Shown in pieces: positions 61,486-64,000 of a stretch of DNA of 64,000 nucleotides. A model generated the notes under the pieces. The model saw nothing but the letters and a program-made list of their open reading frames with translations. It was not told where the DNA came from and searched no databases. Source of the stretch: Kazachstania africana CBS 2517 (taxonomy: Eukaryota > Ascomycota > Saccharomycetes > Saccharomycetales > Saccharomycetaceae). The DNA is taken from assembly GCF_000304475.1 (NCBI RefSeq), contig NC_018941.1:186001-250000 (forward strand), given 5' to 3'. The position numbers were made by a program, and so were the translations under genes. Every line of letters starts with the position of its first letter. Position 1 is the stretch's first letter.

Positions 61486-62347
61486 TTAATCAGCATTACG
61501 ACGAGCCATCTTCTTAGCTCTTCTCTTACCGGTACCAAAGACCTTCTTGTCTCTGTTCTTCTTTTGTTTTCTTTGTTGTCTGGAAGCCTTTTCAACCTTT
61601 TCAGCTAAACCGTATCTAACTAATCTGTAGGTTGGTTCGAACTTCTTGGCGTCAGCAACAGAGTTGTAGACTAAACCGAAACCAGTAGACTTGGAACCAC
61701 CGAATTGAGTTCTGAAACCAAAGACGGAAACAGCGTCCTTTTCAGCCTTGTAGACTTCAGCTAATTTTTCACGTAATTCATCCTTAGAAACGTTGGCCTT
61801 GTTTGGATGTAAAACGTCAACAACGAATTGCTTTCTAGCTAATAATGGATTAGTGATGACCTTTCTGGTACGAATAGTGACAGCGTCAGACTGTAAAATA
61901 ATAAAAAATTATGTTAGTACCCTGTTAAGTTTTCTTAAAAGATATAGGTGGGGATGAGTATGCACTAAAGCTCCATAATTTTCAGTATAAAATACATTTC
62001 CTTTATTTCAGCTGGCTCGTAACATACGCCTAAGAATATCATTCCAATAAATCAGTTAACGTCTGGATATTTTGAAACATTTTATATTTTGAATTGCCAG
62101 AATAAGGTAATTCCATATGGTTCTCATTTACTGTATATTTTCCATGAAGTCGCAAACAACTTCGTGTGCATAATATCAGAATCAGCCAGAGCTGTATCTC
62201 TTAATATCGAGCATGGAGCTCCTCTCATATTTCCTTATATGCCATCTTTATACGTCAATATCTCATTTCTAGCACTTTAGCTCTTTTTTTGAATAGCTCC
62301 AAATCAGTAGCTCATAATAACACCCTTCGCAGACTCAAACATACCAT
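61486..62347 (-). CDS. RPS24B: Ribosomal protein S24 (eS24), spliced
   Basis: Small-subunit ribosomal protein required for 18S precursor processing. Exon 1 is only the ATG (62345-62347), and exon 2 is 61486-61890. The joined product has 135 residues, the family length. It starts with M then [19 protein letters not shown], has [20 protein letters not shown] in the middle, and ends with the basic tail [12 protein letters not shown]. The intron sits directly after the first codon, as in S. cerevisiae. Neighbour MAM33 suggests the RPS24B copy; SEC6, which follows it in S. cerevisiae, is absent. Confidence 0.97.
61891..62344 (-). other. RPS24B intron (454 nt)
   Basis: GTATGT (62339-62344) right after the ATG; TACTAAC at 61913-61919; acceptor TTACAG ending at 61891. 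I looked for snoRNA C/D boxes and saw none convincing. A 63-codon open frame inside is not credible. Confidence 0.95.
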
Positions 62348-62841
62348 TTCTACTATTGCTTTTGGTGCCCTTACAAATTGCAACTTTCACTAGCCATATC
62401 TTAAATGATACTTTCAATATATTGCTTGAAAAACATCGCTCCCATTGCGAGCCGAAGGGCTTTCCTGCTAGGATCTTAGCCGAGAGGTCTCAATCCCTAG
62501 AGAGAGCCTTTCCAGTAGACGGACGGGCTACTGGGGATTTCCACCTAGCCGTAGAAGCCCGATCCGAACTTTAGTCAACTCGAATGCCTTTAATGAATTT
62601 TCAGAATTTTTCAACGCACACAATTTTTCGAAACGATAACGGGAAGTTTTGGATTTTCTGAAAATAAAATAATTGCTGTAATGTGCGGGTGTCTACGGGG
62701 TATGGGTCTGACAGTCAAAAATTATCACCGAGATCTCAGCCGTGGAGTTTAAAAGAAGAGGTAGGAAACGAATAGTCATAATGTAGAAGTTACAAAAAAG
62801 ATTCTATAAGTGTATATATTGTTCATATTATCATCAAATCA
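62348..62841. other. RPS24B promoter / YIL067C 3' region
   Basis: 494 bp with tandem Rap1-type sites at 62681-62709. The stretch 62440-62575 is noticeably GC-richer than its surroundings, with no gene recognised. Confidence 0.6.
62681..62709 (-). promoter_or_regulatory. Tandem Rap1 sites of RPS24B
   Basis: The minus strand reads ACACCCGCACAT (62681-62692), a full Rap1 match, with a weaker partner at 62699-62709 (AGACCCATACC). They lie 334-362 bp upstream of the RPS24B ATG. Confidence 0.78.
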
Positions 62842-64000
62842 TCAAGACACACCCGGGAGTGGATCGTGCCATTCACATTGGGGCCATTTAAGAGTGCCCG
62901 CATTCGTGTAGTCACCCCGTTCTTCCCTTGGTGCCCTGGTAGATGCTCTTGCCACTCTAAAGTATAATTCGACCGAATCGGTTTCACTTTCTTGTAGTGC
63001 TTGCTTGAGCATATTGTCTAAAGTTGGGCTCTCGGTCAACAAAGTATCGATATCCACTGTATAGTTAGTACCTACATAAACCTCGAAATCATTCATTAGT
63101 AAGGAAAATCCATCGAGTGAATCATTATCTGTCACATTTGGTTGTAGTTGCCAAGAGAGCGCATGTAAATGCATTTTGTCAAATACAAACACTGGAGGCT
63201 CAGAAAGAGCACCGGCTTCACCTCTTAATAAAGCAACGTCTGTTTCTACAATGCTGGCGAAATCCCATCTTGAAACACCGGAAAGGACTAACCCAATTAA
63301 TATGCCCTGAAATAAATATGCTGAACTTCCCCTCGTTGCACAACCTGGCACCAAAATTGTCCCCAATATATAGTGGTGAATCCTCAAGTTCAATCCAGGG
63401 ATTGAAGCAAGAGTGACTAATCCAAAAATCAGTAGAAGATAAATTTTCAAATATTTTCTGAATCTCCCTGATTTCCATAACGAGTAAGCTTGAATAATTG
63501 CACAGGTCAAAATAGTACCTGCAATACAACTTACAGCTAATAATGCACCAGCTTGCTCTTTAAGATCTCTTGCAGTTAGTCTATCCACTGGTAATCTATC
63601 AAATGTGATATTATTCATTATGCCCAACCACAGCATTGGATACCATAGAAGTATCTTAGCTAGAGGCGAACCATTTTCGAGTGTCCTTTTCACGGCACAT
63701 TTCCAAAGAACATAAAGAACAAAGCAGAGTGGCAGTAGCCTCTGAAATCCAACACTAAAAAGTTCATAGACAGTTGCCATATCGTGTGGATCGGTCAATA
63801 AAGGTGGGTCTAATGCTAAGACTAAAGTCCAATAACCCGTTATAGTACTTATCCAGTATCCATAAATGCTCTCAAAGAGGTAAAAGACTGGTAATCCGAA
63901 AAGTATATTTATCGTCACCACTGCTGCCCTAGGGTCATAACAGCCGTTAAGAATGCCACTTTTAATTGATCTGAATGAATATGATCCCGGAAAAAAGGAG
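62842..64000 (-). CDS. YIL067C: YIL067C-like multi-pass membrane protein (N-terminus beyond window)
   Basis: The frame stays open from the stop at 62842 through the right edge, so only the C-terminal 385 or so residues are visible. Several hydrophobic helices are clear in the first half of the visible part (for example near 63890, 63725, 63650, 63520 and 63430), and a soluble C-terminal region of about 150 residues follows. The start codon is beyond the window; an apparent GTG at 63921 is only the first start-like codon. S. cerevisiae YIL067C is an uncharacterised membrane protein, reported to be of LCCL-domain type, in the same relative position. Call from synteny and topology; function unknown. 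Confidence 0.82.
   Translation of the reverse strand, partial: SFFPGSYSFRSIKSGILNGCYDPRAAVVTINILFGLPVFYLFESIYGYWISTITGYWTLVLALDPPLLTDPHDMATVYELFSVGFQRLLPLCFVLYVLWKCAVKRTLENGSPLAKILLWYPMLWLGIMNNITFDRLPVDRLTARDLKEQAGALLAVSCIAGTILTCAIIQAYSLWKSGRFRKYLKIYLLLIFGLVTLASIPGLNLRIHHYILGTILVPGCATRGSSAYLFQGILIGLVLSGVSRWDFASIVETDVALLRGEAGALSEPPVFVFDKMHLHALSWQLQPNVTDNDSLDGFSLLMNDFEVYVGTNYTVDIDTLLTESPTLDNMLKQALQESETDSVELYFRVARASTRAPREERGDYTNAGTLKWPQCEWHDPLPGVS

Noticed and set aside
62089..62280. 63-codon plus-strand frame
   Set aside because: Entirely inside the RPS24B intron on the opposite strand.

Overview
The window is an ordinary-looking stretch of nuclear chromosome from a budding yeast of the family Saccharomycetaceae. 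It is compact and AT-rich. Introns are few and short, with GTATGT-type 5' splice sites and TACTAAC branch points. Reb1, Rap1, PACE and URS1 promoter motifs are recognisable, and gene order is strongly collinear with two Saccharomyces cerevisiae blocks. Several genes that S. cerevisiae has in these intervals are absent (COP1, CRD1, RPP1B-side genes, SEC6). VMA1, which S. cerevisiae keeps on the sister ohnologous block, is present. That pattern of alternating losses suggests a post-whole-genome-duplication species outside Saccharomyces sensu stricto (Naumovozyma, Kazachstania or a relative). I cannot name the species.

Layout. From 1 to about 39.8 kb the order follows S. cerevisiae chromosome IV left arm: NOP14 (truncated by the left edge), RPN5, LDB17, YDL144C, CCT4, BPL1, RPO21, SCM3, RGT2, ARF2, RPL35B, RDI1, PPH21, [VMA1 with an intein], RPL41B, SRF1, CDC53, LYS21, STF1, a YDL129W-like gene, HNT1, YDL124W and SNA4 (inverted). 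A tRNA-Ile(AAU) gene lies in the junction at about 40.5 kb. From there to the right edge the order follows S. cerevisiae chromosome IX left arm: AIR1, THS1, YIL077C, SEC28, RPN2, SER33, SPO22/ZIP4, an unrecognised serine-rich gene, HOP1, PCI8, MAM33, tRNA-Ala(UGC), RPS24 and YIL067C (cut by the right edge).

Most genes are housekeeping: proteasome lid and base, chaperonin, RNA polymerase II, V-ATPase, ribosomal proteins, COPI, PP2A, SCF cullin, lysine and serine biosynthesis. Four spliced genes were resolved from splice signals: RPL35, HNT1, SPO22 and RPS24. The two meiotic chromosome genes SPO22 and HOP1 each carry a Ume6/URS1-like site about 100 bp upstream and bracket the unrecognised gene.

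The most interesting items are the VMA1 intein, which keeps its splicing residues but has lost both endonuclease aspartates; an in-frame SPO22 intron that removes an otherwise misleading start; a threonine-rich upstream ORF before threonyl-tRNA synthetase; a short 18-heptad RNA polymerase II tail built from 42-bp double units; and the unknown gene between SPO22 and HOP1. I found no transposon, LTR, CRISPR, phage or clearly new multi-gene system.
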